Origin: Cyanoderma ruficeps
Taxonomy: Eukaryota > Chordata > Aves > Passeriformes > Timaliidae
Assembly: GCA_008694505.1 (NCBI GenBank)
Contig: VZDJ01007753.1
Coordinates: 24,374,547 to 24,438,546, forward strand
DNA length: 64,000 bases
Direction: 5' to 3'
The notes below the pieces were generated by a model. The model was not told where the DNA came from, did no database searches, and saw nothing but the letters and a program-made list of their open reading frames with translations. The stretch's first letter is position 1. Every line of letters begins with the position of its first letter. Below are positions 39,030-49,567 of this stretch, piece by piece. Position numbers and translations under genes: made by a program.

Positions 39030-39247
39030 CTGAGAGTTACCCCTGGAGAGGGAAATTCTTCACAAAGACAACAATCAGCCATTGGAATAATCTCTCAAGG
39101 GAGTGATGAGTTCCCTGACATTGGACACTTTTAAGATTCAGCCAGACAGGGTGCTGGACCATTTTGGCTAGACCACCTTTTTAGGGAGGAAGCCTGGAAC
39201 AAAGGACCCTTGAGGTTCCTTCTAACCAGGTATTCTGTGATTTATAG
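39030..39247 (+). mobile_element. CR1 LINE 3' end, reaching the assembly gap
   Basis: The blocks CAGACAGGGTGCTGGACCAT, TTGAGGTTCCTTCTAACCAG and terminal TATTCTGTGATTTATAG match the sense 3' end of an avian CR1 (CR1-J/X-like wording …GGTATTCTGTGATTCTGTG). Just before it, GGAATAATCTCTCAAGGGAG fits the codons ending ORF2. The element is 5'-truncated. Its upstream limit is uncertain and could reach about 38800. It ends at the N block, so the tail may continue into the gap. Confidence 0.85.
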
Positions 39248-39423
39248 NNNNNNNNNNNNNNNNNNNNNNNNNNNNNNNNNNNNNNNNNNNNNNNNNNNNN
39301 NNNNNNNNNNNNNNNNNNNNNNNNNNNNNNNNNNNNNNNNNNNNNNNNNNNNNNNNNNNNNNNNNNNNNNNNNNNNNNNNNNNNNNNNNNNNNNNNNNNN
39401 NNNNNNNNNNNNNNNNNNNNNNN
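39248..39423. other. Assembly gap, 176 Ns
   Basis: A run of 176 undetermined bases. Open frames that cross it are artefacts. The two CR1 3' ends flanking it point toward each other. Confidence 1.
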
Positions 39424-39522
39424 CCAGAAAAGAATGAACTGGAAAAACTGGACAGTACAAATAAAATTGCAAAAGCCAACAAGATGAATGCACTATAACA
39501 CATTTTACAGTTTTAGAGCACT

Positions 39523-39640
39523 TCACAGAATCACAGAATCACCTCGATTGGAAAAGACCTTTGATATCATGAAGCCCATCTGGTCCTTCAGCTACAGTAC
39601 TGAAGTTTTGTAGAGCTGCAGCTTGTCCCTGAACCAACCC
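39523..39640 (-). mobile_element. CR1 LINE 3'-end fragment
   Basis: The plus strand reads TCACAGAATCACAGAATCAC, two CR1 octamers in reverse complement, then GATTGGAAAAGACCTTTGAT and ATCATGAAGCCCATCTGGTC, the usual inverted CR1 3' UTR order. Orientation is minus. Similarity fades after about 39600 and the end is approximate. Only the tail remains. Confidence 0.8.
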
Positions 39641-40025
39641 CATTGACTTTAAGTTGTTTTATTCTTTCAGAAAAGCAGACATTCAGCTGGATTATGGCCT
39701 GGTTTTCAACAGTTTCAAGGACTTGCAATTCCATCTGAAATCGTGAGAATTGAACCGTCTTGATGAGCAAAATGAGACCAGAGGTTGAATTACTGTTTAT
39801 ATCATCTGTCCGTAATAGAACATTGACAGAAAAGAATCCACCCCACCCCCTCAGTCAGGCAAAAGTTAGATAAAACTGAGCATAAAGTGTACCGAGTATA
39901 AAGTGAGTGAGGAACATCAAGCACTGGGGGTGTTCTAATATTTGACCTGTATTTGTAGATTTGACTTGGACGCCTATGATTACACACTCCTGGCAGATTT
40001 TAATTTTAATTTTTTGGGGGGAGAT

Positions 40026-40039
40026 GGGGGGGGGGGNNN
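40026..40039. other. G homopolymer with 3-N gap
   Basis: Eleven Gs (40026-40036) follow GGGGGGAGAT and run into NNN at 40037-40039. The gap most likely marks an unresolved homopolymer, and the G-rich strand could form a quadruplex. Confidence 0.85.
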
Positions 40040-40163
40040 CGTGCACAGTAGTTATCCAGATGGTCATCTGTTGTAAGGTGAAGCAAAATAAATAAAAGGA
40101 CTTTTATGCTTTCCTTCCATGAAAGTTAAATGGTGCCAGTACTATTGTCTCTATTTTGATATT

Positions 40164-40203
40164 TTATATATATATATACACGCACACATATATGTATATA
40201 TAT
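40164..40203. repeat. TA/CA microsatellite
   Basis: About 40 bp of TATATA passing through ACACGCACACA and back to TATGTATATATAT. Imperfect dinucleotide repeat. Confidence 0.85.
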
Positions 40204-40299
40204 CTTCACAGTATTGTAAAATAGGACCATAAAACTGAGTTACTTCTGGGGAAGTTTAATTTATGCTGAAATTGCAGAATAAATTACAAAATCAAAAAA

Positions 40300-40417
40300 T
40301 ATTCTGTGTGGCAAAGGACCCCCTAGGATCATCAAGTCCAATTCCTAAGTGAAAGGTTAGTACTGGGATTGAACCCACAACCCAGATGTTATTAGCAACT
40401 GAACAAGTCCCAGGGCC
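40300..40417 (-). mobile_element. tRNA-Ile/CR1 composite SINE, TguSINE1-like
   Basis: Read on the minus strand, this begins with a tRNA-Ile-like head (40361-40417). TTCAGTTG matches the D-arm, CTAATAAC contains the isoleucine anticodon-loop sequence AAU, and GGGTTCAATCC (40366-40376) is the B box of the RNA polymerase III promoter. A CR1-type tail follows: GACTTGATGATCCTAGGGGG, TCCTTTGCC, then CAGAATATT. Relative to a full tRNA, about 15 bases around the D-loop to anticodon stem are missing, so this is an old or deleted copy. A tRNA-Ile head joined to a CR1 tail is the known design of TguSINE1, the passerine SINE mobilised by CR1. It is non-coding and non-autonomous. Confidence 0.75.
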
Positions 40418-43400
40418 AACAGACAAATGGGATCTTTACTTCTTGAAAAGCTCTAATCTAATTATACATTATATTTTGGCAGTGCGTAATCCTATGAAAC
40501 AGAAAAACAAGGTCCTGCATGCCTTATTCTGCTGAAGTAATTTGCTCATATTATTAGCTTTACAAAATGATGGGATGTTGAACTGATAACATACTACACA
40601 TTCACTCTGATAGAAAGTAGAAATTTTAAAATCCCATCACCTATTTTGGCTGTCCAAAGTAAAAACTATTAGAACAATGTTGCATTAATAGACAGTTCAT
40701 TTCTTTTATCATGAAGAAGCAGAGAGAACAGAAGAACTTTCTTAATTACTCTTTATCTGGTTATATCTATATCTTAGAATTATCATCTATACTTGGCCCC
40801 ATATCCAAGAGCCTACTGCATTCTTTTTGAAGAAATAATTATGTAATTATTTAGGATCAGAGAAGTAATTTATGAAATGTGAAGTATTCCATTTTCCAAG
40901 ACTTGAAGTATTTCACTGAAAACAATTCTGTTCTCTTCAAAAATGTGCACTCTCATGAGAAGTAAAGGAAAATAAAGAAGTAACTTCCTCTCATTTTTCT
41001 CAGCTAACAGATGTAGGGGGCTGAAAAATTGCTTCTACTGTTGTAAATATTTGTTTTTCTAACATGAGGAAAAAGAACTGTATGACAAAACACCTAATAT
41101 AAAAGTCATTGTCATGTATAATCTACACTTTGCAAAAGGCAAGCTGTCCTCGCATGCTGGGTGTTGACATGGAATCAGAGATGAGTTCTATTAAGTACAG
41201 GAAATAAAGCATGTAATTCCATCTCAGCTTAATGTCACCTATATCCAACACTCTGTGATACAATTATCCTTCATTACTCTCAGCCTCTTTGCTTTCTCTC
41301 TCTCCACTCTGCTAATACACACATTTTTGAAACTAGGGAGTGAACTCCTTTAGGAAGCTGATCCAGCTCAAATCTAAATACCAAAAGTAAATTATTAGTA
41401 CCAAAGAAAAAGAAACTTATATTTTTTGATGACTTACCATAACAGCACCAGAATTTAGTCAACACTGAGCAGGTTTTGCCATATGATTCATAAGTGACAA
41501 ATCAAAATGTGCATGTCCTTTGTGTCACTAGCAACAGAATGGACACTGTTCAGCATTTGTGCAAATACACAAATATACTTTACCTGTACCCTTTGGTTGT
41601 ACTTAAAGTTGCTGCAGATTAAGCACAGAAATTAGGAAATATGTTCACAACTATTGTGGTAAACAACTTTTAAGATAAAATAGACTACTGACAACACCAC
41701 AGACAAGTTTAAAGCACTTACTCATATCTTGAATATGTCTTCTAAACAATGGTTCTCAGAACACAGAACAAAATCCAAATTTTATTGAGGAATAGTAAAA
41801 TTTACTGGGACTCTGTTCATTGAATTGTTTAGTATCAAAACCCTATTGTAAAATGACTTTCAAAATTCAGCAAAATATCTGTTTTAAAACTATATGAAAT
41901 AGTGCTTATCTGAAAGACAAACTGGTTATCAGACTTAGTGCCTATATTTACTTTAGAATATTATCTATTAATCTATTTTCCCTGTAATATTTTTCTAACT
42001 TTATTCTGTAGATGAAGCAGTAGAATCAACTTTTATTACTATTCTTTTGGCTTCAGTAGGGTTTGCATTGTTTTCAGTATTGCAGCTTTCAATCTAACTT
42101 TCCTGTTTTCCAGAGAATTTGAGCTAAGATAGAAACATCTTTTCAAAGTATATTCTTGCATCTCTGTAAGTAAATTTCTAATAAAAAGTCTGCATTACAT
42201 GTAGGTTAAATCTCAGTAAAGGCCCTACCAACTTTCTAGTCAGGTATGATCCTAAAAGGAAGCACAAAAGATTAACTAAAATGCTAAAGGTTTCCCATTT
42301 TAAGATGAACTGTAAATTGCTTTGAAGCTTTATCAGCATGAAATATGTTTGTTTGTGTTTAATCTATGTTTGAAAACACCATAAAGAGCAATTAGAAATG
42401 GTATTTACCTTCTCTGAAACAATATGTAGTTTTAAATATGTTTAATAAGTTCTTTATGGAATTTTTTCATCAATTTAGCAACTAATATATCTCAGGAGTT
42501 CTAGTAAAATATTTATTCATGCTAAATTTTTAAACATCATTTAGTGACAGATTCAATAAAAAGTATGCCAACCACTTTTTCAAATAAGAAAAAAATTTAA
42601 ATGGGCTTTGGTATTTTCTGCTTACATACTTGTGCATCCAGCAGATGTTGTTCACACATTTTTTACACACTTTTTTGTTATTTATATATAGTGTCCTATG
42701 TAATTAAAATGATGCCAATTTATATTGTAGAATTATTTTTATGAAAACACTAAAATGTTCTGTGTGCTTATTTACACGTATTTATTTTATATATGCAATT
42801 GGACATACACAAAAAATTAAAGAATTCTATGCTGGTAACAGTTCCTCAAAGAGGTTTGATCCCTGGAACGGGGATCAACTTTTCAGTTAAAGATATTATG
42901 CTATTTTCTGCCATGCACTAACATAATGGTCATTGAGTCATTTATATATATGTTACAGCAAGGACTGCAGCCTTATTTCAGGAGAAATTAAAAAGTCACA
43001 TAGCAGATAAATCTGAAAAATACCATTTTCTCATCCTTCCTGAACTAAGCCCCACCATCAAAAAACTGAGATGTTTCTTTTTTTTTTTTTTTTCCAAGGA
43101 GGGACACAGATTCCTGAGCAGTCAGTTTCTCCCAAAAGCAATGCGGTACTTGTACCACACGTAATGGGGCCAGGAATTTGATCCTGTAGCTGGAAAGAAA
43201 GTCACACAGCACCAAATGCATCACACCAACCTCTGTAGTTTCACTTCATCTTTGAATCATGTTTTCCAAGTTTCATCATGGCAAGTGTCCCTGTCAAGCA
43301 TTTTGTTTCATTTCAAGCTCTGAAAATGCATAAGCCTTCTGCAAAACACCAAATCTCTGCTCACTGCACCCTCCCAGACTTTTCATGTGCTATCAACACA

Positions 43401-43926
43401 ATCTCATCTTCAATTTGCCCTGCTGACATCTAGCTACCTCTGATCTCTTTCCCTCCCATTTTATATCATAGCATCAAATTACCATAGATAAAAGGCCTCC
43501 AGCTAGTTGTTGTAAAAACTGACTAGACAGGTGAAGAGCATTCTGAATAGCAAAATCTTCCCTAGGCCTTATACACTCTCTTCCTGCCTCCAAAAGATGG
43601 GGTTGCAGAATTCAGTATCAGAAGCAACTTTTTTGGTTAGAGATCTTTTCCTTTTATGGCTCAAAGCCAGAGCTGCAAGCCATGAGATTCCCTTCAAAAG
43701 GCCTGTTAGTTTTAAAAGATGTCATTCTCCAATTTCAAGCATCTCCAGTCCCTTACACAACTTTGAAAGTTTATTGTCTCAGATTTTGTGATAGATTAGG
43801 CCAGTTGTGACACAGCACATGTGAAGGGAACCTTGTCAGGGTAGAAATTTAGATGTGTGTCTCTCAGGAGCACATTCTTACCCCTTGCCTTAGGTATGTT
43901 TAATTAGATTCAAGATTCCATTAGGT
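40418..43926. other. AT-rich unique sequence, no gene seen
   Basis: No transposon or coding similarity is recognised. It contains a T-run at 43078-43095 and an 8-bp-arm hairpin at 42856-42878 (TTGATCCC/GGGATCAA). Confidence 0.55.
43078..43095. repeat. Poly-T homopolymer
   Basis: Eighteen consecutive T residues. No target duplication or retrocopy was recognised beside it. Confidence 0.95.
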
Positions 43927-44310
43927 GAAAATCAGAAGGAACTTTTTCATCATCTCATCTGGCTTGTATACATTGTAGAGATCTCTAAATTTCTCCACTC
44001 TACCTTGCACTTCACTAACACCTATCTTCTGCAAAGATTGAGAGTCTTGAACTGAAACCCTCAAGAGACACTGAAATCAGCATTCTCTTCACTAGTTTGT
44101 TCCAGGAATTAATTACCTCTTCTCTACTCATTTTTAGTTTCAATATGTCCAGCATGATCTATTGAAAACTTTTACATTTTCTCCTGTTAGACCACATTTT
44201 TTGCTACTCACCTTTCTCCCTCCACATGATTGCAGTGCAATCATGTCAACTCTCAAAACTCTCCAATAAACTACACAGAATAATCTCTTTTTATTTCTTG
44301 CTGTGAAATA
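43927..44310 (-). mobile_element. Ancient CR1/L3-like LINE relic
   Basis: The order of words on the plus strand follows the inverted 3' part of ancient sauropsid CR1/L3-type LINEs: AATCAGAAGGAACTTTTTCA, then CCCTCAAGAGACACTGAAAT, CACTAGTTTGTTCCAGGAAT, TAATTACCTCTTC, and finally AATCATGTCAACTCTCAAAA with TCCAATAAACTACACAGA. Each block is diverged but collinear. The coding strand is minus and corresponds to the C-terminal part of ORF2. It is much older than the CR1 at 46568. The edges are approximate. Confidence 0.6.
44224..44246. repeat. 23-nt near-perfect palindrome
   Basis: The arms ACATGATTGCA and TGCAATCATGT are exact reverse complements around a single central G. It lies inside the ancient LINE relic. 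The core ATTGCAGTGCAAT resembles a spread C/EBP-type palindrome (ATTGCGCAAT), but binding is only a guess. Confidence 0.85.
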
Positions 44311-46567
44311 TTTTCTTTTTAATTCTCTGTGTTTCCACTGGTGTCCACTCTGAACACTAGTGGACAGACACTAGTATGATGTAAAACGTTTTCATACAAT
44401 TTTACCCATCCACAGAGATAAATGTTCCTATCCCTACTCAAAAGTCTCTATTTACACATCCAATATTATATTATTGCTTTGTGTTATGGCCTTATTTTGA
44501 AGGCTGTTGTTGAATTATCTACCCATTATGTACAATTTCTGTGCCACTATTACCAGCTGCAGTAGATGTGGCTTATGTTTCTTATGGTAAGGTACGTAAT
44601 TTTAGATTTTTTTGTTAAACACATTTTATAAGTATTTTAGTCCACAATTTTTAAATTTAATTTTGTATGCGATGTTTTTTTCATTTCTGTACTTGCTATT
44701 GAGTCAATCCTTAAGTCAGTCAAAGAAGTTATCATTGAGTTTTATATAAACATCTTTAGGTTGCATTTGGAAAGAAACCATTTTTATATCTATCAGCTAA
44801 TTCTCAATCTGTTCAGCTTTTTTGTTTTACTAATACAGTAATAGTGATACCATACGAAAAGTGCTCTTTCTTCATATTAATGATGAGTTGATAAAAACAT
44901 AATCAAAAACTTCACAGGAGATTCAGAATTGTATCTAGAATAGTGCCTACAGCAAAGCATGGAATGGATTAAAAGGGCTGCAATGAAAAACTGCTGATTG
45001 CTTATGTGGTAAGCAAACACCTGCTTACCCATGTGAGCACAGAGGTGCCTAATACTACTTGACTTTAAAGTTATATTCTCTCTATAAATTCCTCTTTTGG
45101 CTCAAGCTTAATATTGTGCCAGTATAAGTATAAGCAGCTGAGTATTTCTTATACCTAAGCCTCCACGAGATGTAGAAATAAGAGTGGATTAACCTCACTG
45201 GACTTCAGATGTCTGCTGTACAGACGTTTCATCCAAGCTAGTCACTCACTGTTTCAAGAGCAAAATAGAAAAAATTTAGAAAACAATTTTCCAGTTTACT
45301 TCAGAAGTCTAAATATAGGATGAGATGTTCTTCTTTTCTGTTCAATAATGAAGAGTCTGGATGATTCTGTCATACATAGGCATCTACATTTGGTTATGAG
45401 GAATCCACCTTTAGCTGCTACATAGCCTAAATCCTGGAGAGCTGTGACGCAATTCTCACGTTCTCAGTATGTTTATCTCATATTCTCAGTACCATAGGGG
45501 GATGAAAACATTTATTTAAAAAAGATTCTCTTATCTGCTTTTGATATTAGCTCATAATCTAGAGGATTACACTCACAGAAGCATGTAAAATCGTTTCAGT
45601 CCCATCCTCAGTCTGACAGAAGTTATATCTTCTCATATCTAAGAATTTTCCCTCAAAATGAAGGGAGTTGAAAACTGTGATTTCTTCCAGACTTAGATTT
45701 CTTGGACAGTAGTTTGGATTTTGATAGTGTCATATATTTCCTATCTGTTCCCCAGCTCCTGACAGTCAAGCAACTGGACATATGGATATATCCTCATGCA
45801 ATACAGGATGGCAATGATACATGATGTCTAGTACATGCAAATCTCCAACTTGAAAGTAATTCGAAAAGGTAATTAGAGTTAAACAAAGGAAAAATTTTGT
45901 CAATCAAACAGATAAAAACACACACACAAATCCAATTCACCATAGTTCCAAACTTAATTGCGCAAGCTGTTAAAACACTTGCAAAATATTGGTAAACTAA
46001 ACTCCATTTTACTTTTTATAGCCTCTGCTTTGCTGTGCACATGCTTGTTAGTTCATTTACATAGAAATGAGTCTCAGAGACATAAAGCTTTTCATTTTCA
46101 CTGAATACAACTCACAAGCATTATGCATGCTAAATTGGAAAGAGAAAGACTTCTGAAAAAAAAAGAAAGTTATATAGCTCTGTGATATATTGAAACAGAA
46201 TTTTCAATTAAATCTGGAAATTTCTGGGTGTTTGTAAGAAGAGGATTATGTGTTTCTGCTACACCAAAACTGACATCTTATTGAAACATAGCGTTTCCAT
46301 ACTGTGATTTGCAGAGTCCTTAAAGTTACTCCATTATTGAAAAAATAGAGATGTAAGCTTAACTTCTGTTAAAGGAGTGAGTTCTGTGGAAAAGATATGC
46401 TCACATATATTGTTCTCAAGAAAATGTCCTAACACATATTAATCTTCTTTAAGTAGAATTAAGTGATTCCTGTCTGATGAGGAAGACAGCCAGTAAAAGT
46501 TGTCTCACATCCCTCTCCTGAGGCTGTCCTGACTAATGGAATCCACCAGCAATACAGAACAGAGTAC
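44311..46567. other. AT-rich unique sequence, no gene seen
   Basis: No gene, RNA or transposon recognised. A 10-bp-arm inverted repeat with one mismatch (CCACTGGTGT/ACACTAGTGG) lies at 44335-44363. Confidence 0.55.
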
Positions 46568-47445
46568 AATCATAGAATCAGATAGTAGGTTGTCTTGGAA
46601 GAGACCTTTAAAGATTGCATAGTCCAACCTTGCTGCAGCAAGTAGAGGGGGCATCTTCAAGTGGATCAGGTTACTCAGAGCCCAGTCAAACCTAACCTTG
46701 AATGTTTCCTGGGTGTGACATCTACCAACTCTCTGGGCAGCCTGTGCCTGTGTCTCACCACTCTCATANACCAAAAAAACACCTTCTTTCTTACATCTAG
46801 TAATTTAACCAAATCTACCTTCTTTTTGTTTGAAATTATTACCCCTTGTTGTATCATAATAGATCCTGCTAAAAAGTTCATTCCAGTCTTAAGGCCTCCT
46901 TTAGCTACAGAAGGGATACAACGAGATCATCCCAAAGCCTTCTCTTCTCCCCGCTGAACACTGAATGGCTTAGTGTTCCCTCATAGCAGAGGCTCTCCAT
47001 CCCTCTGATCATCTTCAAGGCCCTCCTCTGGAGTCACTCCAGCAGGTCCATGTCCTTCCTGTGCTGGCACCCAGAGCTGGTGCAGCCCTGCAGGTGGGGT
47101 CTCAGCAGAGCAGAGCAGAGGGGGAGGATCCCCTCCCTGGCCCTGCTGCCCATGCTGCTTTGGATGCAGCCCAGGACACGTTTGGCTCTCTGGGCTGGGA
47201 GTGCCCATGGCTGGGTCATGTCCAGCCTCTCACCCTCCAGCACCCCCAAGTCCTCCTGGGCAGGGCTGCTCCATCTGTCCATTCCCAGCCTGTGCTGATT
47301 CCGGGGATTGCCCCAACCCAGGTGCAGCACCAGCACCTGGTCTTGTTAAACCTCATGAGGCTCCCATGGACCTGCTCCTGGAGCTTGTCCAGGTCCCTCT
47401 GGATGGCCAGACCCCATCCCTCAGGTGTGTCACCCAGCTTGGTAT
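46568..47445 (-). mobile_element. 5'-truncated CR1 LINE, about 880 bp
   Basis: The plus strand starts AATCATAGAATCAGATAGTA, the inverted CR1 3' octamers, followed by GGAAGAGACCTTTAAAGAT and then inverted ORF2 to the block CACCCAGCTTGGTATCCTAA. The truncation point lies just downstream of the reverse-transcriptase catalytic motif, so that motif is missing. This is the usual result of incomplete target-primed reverse transcription. The copy is GC-rich and better preserved than the other CR1s here, hence younger. There is one ambiguous base at 46769. A solo LTR sits 185 bp downstream on the plus strand. Confidence 0.93.
46675..47445 (-). pseudogene. CR1 ORF2 C-terminal remnant
   Basis: Minus-strand pieces in different frames cover the C-terminal third of CR1 ORF2. 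One piece (47034-47336) has LHLGWGNPRNQHRL, EDLGVLEGERLDM, KRVLGCIQSS, GILPLCSALLRPHLQ and KDMDLLE in the expected order. Another (46675-46881) has MRVVRHRHRLPRELVD near the end of the protein. Frameshifts and stops separate them. The piece lacks the endonuclease and the polymerase active site, so it is non-functional. Confidence 0.85.
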
Positions 47446-47624
47446 CCTAAGGTTTAAGTTGGGGACAAAAGGGTTTTTTTGCCATCCTGTTGGAAAGCAA
47501 AAAGCATCCTGGCTTTTCTCTTTTATTCTATGTTTGCTTATACAGCTTATAGCACAATTTGGCAAGTAGTTTTACAGATGACAGTAAGAAAACAAAGCAA
47601 GAGAAGAAAAATAAGTAGGAATCT

Positions 47625-47629
47625 CTGGT
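47625..47629. repeat. Target-site duplication, left
   Basis: CTGGT immediately before the LTR start, identical to 48297-48301. A 5-bp duplication is usual for class III (ERVL-type) and some class I avian elements. Confidence 0.85.
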
Positions 47630-47757
47630 TGTCGTGGTTTGAGGAGGAAGTGAGTTTTTTTTAAGAAACTCAGGTCAAACCAATCAGTGGCCAGGTTGAA
47701 TGTTGGCATCTGTGGTGGCCACTGAGAGTTTGGACACGCCTCTGAGGACACAAGGGG

Positions 47758-47764
47758 TTAAAAG
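47758..47764 (+). promoter_or_regulatory. TATA-like box of the solo LTR
   Basis: TTAAAAG lies in GGGGTTAAAAGCGAGGACTC, about 130 bp into the LTR, and is followed by CT-rich sequence. It is not a strict TATA box, and initiation here is inferred only. Confidence 0.4.
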
Positions 47765-48164
47765 CGAGGACTCCCGACGCACTTCCTCTTTTTCCTGGTT
47801 CTGCTGCGGCAGAGAGCATTTTCTCTCCTCTCCCCGGCTGGGGAGGGGAGAGCCAGGTGGGCCTGGCTGGGGTAGGCCTGGGCTCCAGAAGTGGGGGGGG
47901 GAAGAGAAGGAACGGGACAGGAGCNCTCTCTCGTTCTCTGGATGGATTGAGGATTGTTTTTTTAAAGGATAATGGCTTGTTAGGTACCCAGGGTTGTGGA
48001 AGGTTTAAGCAAGTAGATATGAAAGTATGTGCTGGGGTCAACTGTTGAGCATTGTAAAGGATGGAAATTGGGGGGAGGAGGAAAAGTGTTGTGAGAAGTT
48101 TCTTATTCTGTCTTTGGGTGATTGGGTTCTTTTCTTGTGTTTGTCGTCTATTGTCAAGTAGTTT

Positions 48165-48170
48165 AATAAA
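48165..48170 (+). terminator. Polyadenylation signal of the solo LTR
   Basis: AATAAA within GTAGTTTAATAAATGTCTTT, preceded by a GT- and T-rich stretch. The position, about 130 bp before the LTR end, fits R/U5. Confidence 0.75.
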
Positions 48171-48296
48171 TGTCTTTCTTTTCTATTCCAAGTGATAGGC
48201 CTGCTTCTGCTCTGTTCCGGCCACATCTCGCAGTAGTTTATTAAAAACTATACACTCATGGGTGCACTGGCATTTGCCCAGTGTCAACCCATGACA

Positions 48297-48301
48297 CTGG
48301 T
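48297..48301. repeat. Target-site duplication, right
   Basis: CTGGT directly after the LTR terminus ATGACA, matching 47625-47629 exactly. Confidence 0.85.
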
Positions 48302-49533
48302 AATCATCTGGTAATGCAGATAGAAACTCAACATTACTCTTGCACCCTTATGCAAGTAGACCAAAGGAAACACAACCTACCAGTTAAATCAATGAAATTT
48401 GGGGTTCTTCTAATATTAGCACTGTTATAGTTGAATACTTGCCTCTAAAATATTTTTCTTTGGTGAGGGTGGTAATTCTACGGGATCCATAGATTATGAG
48501 CCAATAAATATCAGTGGCTGAAGAAAGGGAATGTTCAGTCATGTATATATTTGTTTCCTGTATATATTTGTCAGGTCAAGTTTACAACTGAATGCGACTT
48601 TAAATATCTTTAAAATACTACATATATAATTTTTATATGTTGCTAGTTAGAATATATTTAATAATTATAAGGTGAATACATAAATATGTAGTTATGTGTC
48701 ATTGAATATATTTATCTTTGGGGTAAAAAAAATTCTCTTTTAACAAATTTGTATTTCAAATCAGTTAAAAATAATTTCTGGAATTTTTAGGATGCACTTT
48801 TTAAAAAAAAATACAAACATAGAATTACAGGTCTGATTTTAAATAAATCCAGTACTTTAAACTTTACTTGCATTGCAAATATATTCAGTATGACTACCTA
48901 CATGGAATTGCATGCTTATCATACATGAAAGTATTGGAATTTTTATTTTATCATTCCCTTACACATACATGAGCATTACTTTTTATCACAATGAATTTTC
49001 AAGCAGATCATTTTAGAACCTTACCAGGTATAAGTTTTTATGAATAAGAATGGAAAACATTACCTAGATGCTAAGAATTTTCCTAAATGATGGCTTTTAT
49101 TGAGTTAGAATCAGACTTTGTGATGGTGTTATGTTATGTTATACAATGGTCACAATTCTAAAATTATTCTTAAATTCAATTTAATTCAAAATTTATCCAA
49201 TTCACATTGACTAAAACTTCACCCTAAAAACTGTCAGTGCTGTAAATGATAGCATGATGGTTTTCTTAAGTGAACAAAATAATGAAGTATAAAATACTGT
49301 AAATAATTCATGCTTATGCTATGCATGGCTATGTCTATCTTCCTTACCAATTTTGACATTTTCATCTAACTTAATATACAGGGTTTTGCAGTGGTATTTA
49401 ATATAAAATTAAACTGCCTGATAAACTGAAATCATAGCTTCCAAGATTTTGATGGCTTATGTCATTGTAATAAGACATGTATTTTAACATGAGCAGGCAT
49501 CTTTGTGTGTATAATACATAACTGACTCTGCAC

Positions 49534-49567
49534 TATTAGCATTATCATGATATTAGCATTATCAGCA
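49534..49567. repeat. 17-bp tandem duplication
   Basis: TATTAGCATTATCATGA is followed directly by TATTAGCATTATCAGCA, identical over the first 14 bases. It is a local duplication. Confidence 0.85.

Larger units (their letters stand above)
39641..40299. other. Unique sequence with G-run gap and TA/CA repeat
   Basis: No gene seen. It holds the small N gap at 40037-40039 and a microsatellite at 40164-40203, each listed separately. Confidence 0.5.
47630..48296 (+). mobile_element. Complete 667-bp solo LTR, avian ERV
   Basis: Starts TGTCGTGGTTTGA and ends TCAACCCATGACA. These ends are inverted repeats of each other over 13 bases with two mismatches, giving the canonical TG…CA termini. CTGGT flanks it on both sides as a 5-bp target duplication. 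Inside, in order, are a GC-rich U3 with CT-rich blocks, a TATA-like TTAAAAG (47758-47764), a T-rich stretch, AATAAA (48165-48170) and a U5. No gag, pol or env sequence adjoins it, so the provirus was lost by LTR-LTR recombination. The intact ends and duplication mean a fairly recent insertion. The class (ERVL-like) is inferred from the 5-bp duplication. There is one ambiguous base at 47925. Confidence 0.93.

Noticed and set aside
39210..39526. Open frames spanning the N block
   Set aside because: They exist only because Ns cannot be read as stops.
40361..40417. A functional tRNA-Ile gene on the minus strand
   Set aside because: The D-loop to anticodon-stem region is deleted, the acceptor stem is absent, and a CR1 tail follows directly. 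It is a SINE head.
47050..47569. Overlapping 80-130-codon plus-strand frames in the GC-rich block
   Set aside because: They are antisense to the CR1 ORF2 remnant. The high GC of CR1 removes stops on both strands.
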